From: Limimaricola cinnabarinus
GTDB lineage: Bacteria; Pseudomonadota; Alphaproteobacteria; Rhodobacterales; Rhodobacteraceae
Direction: 5' to 3'
NCBI RefSeq assembly: GCF_002723615.1
Contig: NZ_KZ304951.1
Coordinates: 393,344 to 457,343 of the forward strand
DNA: 64,000 nucleotides
Each line of letters begins with the position of its first letter. Positions within the stretch are counted from its first letter, which is position 1. Under the pieces are notes generated by a model, which saw only the letters and a list, made by a program, of their open reading frames with translations, was not told the DNA's origin and searched no databases. Positions 63,028 to 64,000 of the stretch are shown piece by piece. The position numbers and the translations under genes were made by a program.

Positions 63028-64000
63028 CTAGCGTCCTGTCAGAAGCGAATTGGGGCGGCGTTCGATGGCACGGGCGAGCGAGCCCACCGCCTCGGCGGCC
63101 TTGGAGACGTCGCGCAGCGCCGTGCGCAGGTCGCGCAGGGCGGGCTCGGTCTCGTCGCCGATCACGCCCACGGTGCCGTTCGAGGTCACCAGCAGCGCCT
63201 CGGCGCGGCTGACCAGCGAGGGCAGCGTTTGCGCCGCCTCGGCCAGCCGGTCGGCGGCGTTGGCAGCCGAGGCGAAGGTGGCGTTGGCATTCTCGACCAC
63301 ACCGCCCTCGCGCACTGCGCCGAGGATCTGGCGCAGCTCTTCGAGCGCGCCGTTGAGCTCGCCCGGCAGCGCCCGCGCCGTGTCCTGCGCGAGGATGCGG
63401 TCGGCCGAGTTGATCAGGCTGTTGGCCTCGGCCACCAGCACCTCGAGCGGCAGGTCCGCGGCCTTGCCCGCGACCGCGTTCAGGCTGTCGATCAGCTGCG
63501 GCGCGCCGGCGAGCGAACGGTCGAGACTGTCGGCGGCGCGCGCGGCGCTGTCGATCGCCGCGACGAGGCTTTCGCCGCCGCCGCCCGCATTGACCTCGGC
63601 CAGAAGCGCGCGCGCCTCGGCCACGCCCAGCTCCAGCTCGCCCGCCAGCGTGCCGATCCGGCCGGGCAGCGCGCGGGCGGTCTCGGTGCCGATCAGCCCG
63701 CGCGCATCCTGCGCCAGCCCCGACACCCGGTCGAGCAGCGCCTCGACGGGCAGCTCCTGCGCCATGGCGGCCACCGCGTCGATCCGCTCGACCAGCTGCG
63801 GCACGCCGTCGAGCGAGGCATCGAGCGTGCCTGCCGCCGCGCCTGCCGCGTCGATGGTGTCGAGCAGCCGGGCCACGCCCTCCTCCTCGTTGAGGGTGGA
63901 GATGAGCATGCGCGCCTCGGCGGTGCCGCCTTCCAGCTCGGCCAGAAGCGCGTTGACCCGCCCCGGCAGGGCGCGCGCGTCGTCCGTGTCGATCAGCCCG
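63028..64000 (-). CDS. MCE/PqiB-like protein, N-terminus beyond window
   Basis: C-terminal 324 residues of a larger protein that is open to the right edge. It is Ala/Leu/Asp-rich, predicted long helices, and built from three near copies of a 100-residue unit beginning ARALPG, each with PQL(V/I)(E/D)-x-(I/L)(D/N)AVA and DLPLEVL/ELPVEALL segments. There is no MCE domain in view; that call rests on the PqiC-like lipoprotein gene directly downstream and on the long helical C-terminus usual in PqiB/MlaD-type proteins that bridge the periplasm to move lipids. The end is RRPNSLLTGR. An alternative is another coiled-coil envelope protein. Confidence 0.65.
   Translation of the reverse strand, partial: GLIDTDDARALPGRVNALLAELEGGTAEARMLISTLNEEEGVARLLDTIDAAGAAAGTLDASLDGVPQLVERIDAVAAMAQELPVEALLDRVSGLAQDARGLIGTETARALPGRIGTLAGELELGVAEARALLAEVNAGGGGESLVAAIDSAARAADSLDRSLAGAPQLIDSLNAVAGKAADLPLEVLVAEANSLINSADRILAQDTARALPGELNGALEELRQILGAVREGGVVENANATFASAANAADRLAEAAQTLPSLVSRAEALLVTSNGTVGVIGDETEPALRDLRTALRDVSKAAEAVGSLARAIERRPNSLLTGR
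63367..64000 (-). repeat. Exact 100-residue (300-bp) protein repeats
   Basis: The unit ARALPG starts at 63978, 63678 and 63378, each exactly 300 bases apart. Each copy is followed by an (L/E)-rich helix, and the first two copies continue to a VPQLVERIDAVA / APQLIDSLNAVA segment and then EL/DLPxEVL about 70 residues on. Copies are divergent at DNA level, so they are old internal duplications. Confidence 0.8.

Overview
The window is about 64 kb of GC-rich chromosomal DNA with tightly packed genes, many of them overlapping by 1-4 bases. The gene content points to an alphaproteobacterium of the family Rhodobacteraceae. Indicators are a PhyR-NepR-EcfG general stress module, a GapR (DUF2312) protein, CcmI followed by RuvX and DUF1289, a six-gene Pha-type Mrp antiporter with fused A and B subunits, an NDUFA12 complex I subunit, an ScfR-type short-chain acyl regulator and an iron-type fused permease. 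I cannot name the genus from sequence alone. I see no insertion sequence, prophage, integrase, CRISPR array, rRNA or plasmid function; one tRNA gene (Thr, UGU) is present.

Layout. 1-10.9 kb: 5' part of a superoxide dismutase, GSCFA protein, GT61 glycosyltransferase, a membrane protein with 11-residue repeats, ccmI-ruvX-DUF1289, a TauE/SafE permease, dusA, a chromate transporter and xylB. 11.1-18.6 kb: Mrp/Pha Na+/H+ antiporter operon and a PhoD-like phosphatase. 18.9-25.1 kb: tRNA-Thr, iron-type ABC permease, an unrecognised gene, gapR, a small membrane protein, an unusual enoyl-CoA hydratase, a TIGR01244/DUF442 protein and a FliM-like protein. 25.1-37.3 kb: on the minus strand an ScfR regulator, response regulator, small membrane protein and symporter-type histidine kinase; divergent from it, a five-gene HAAT/Liv-type ABC transporter followed by acetyl-CoA synthetase. 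37.4-43.5 kb: housekeeping block accB-accC-aat, DUF2155-NDUFA12, clpX, clpP. 43.7-50.2 kb: general stress response locus (nepR-ecfG-histidine kinase-phospholipase D, divergent phyR, a degenerate receiver protein, a Crp/Fnr regulator). 50.1-61.1 kb: YihY protein, otsBA for trehalose, a P-loop kinase, then glgC-glgA-glgX-pgm for glycogen turnover. 61.1-64 kb: CorA, a small membrane protein, and a PqiC/PqiB-like MCE pair running off the end.

How it works together. The most coherent units are the acetate/short-chain-acyl island (sensing, regulation, uptake and CoA activation in one divergent locus), the stress locus with an EcfG promoter visible between nepR and phyR, and the compatible-solute/storage-carbon block. 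The observations I rate highest are a divergent symporter-kinase/ABC/Acs island, an enoyl-CoA hydratase joined to the C-terminal helical domain of 3-hydroxyacyl-CoA dehydrogenase with no NAD-binding domain between them, a pseudo-receiver protein beside phyR, and an MCE protein built of exact 100-residue repeats.
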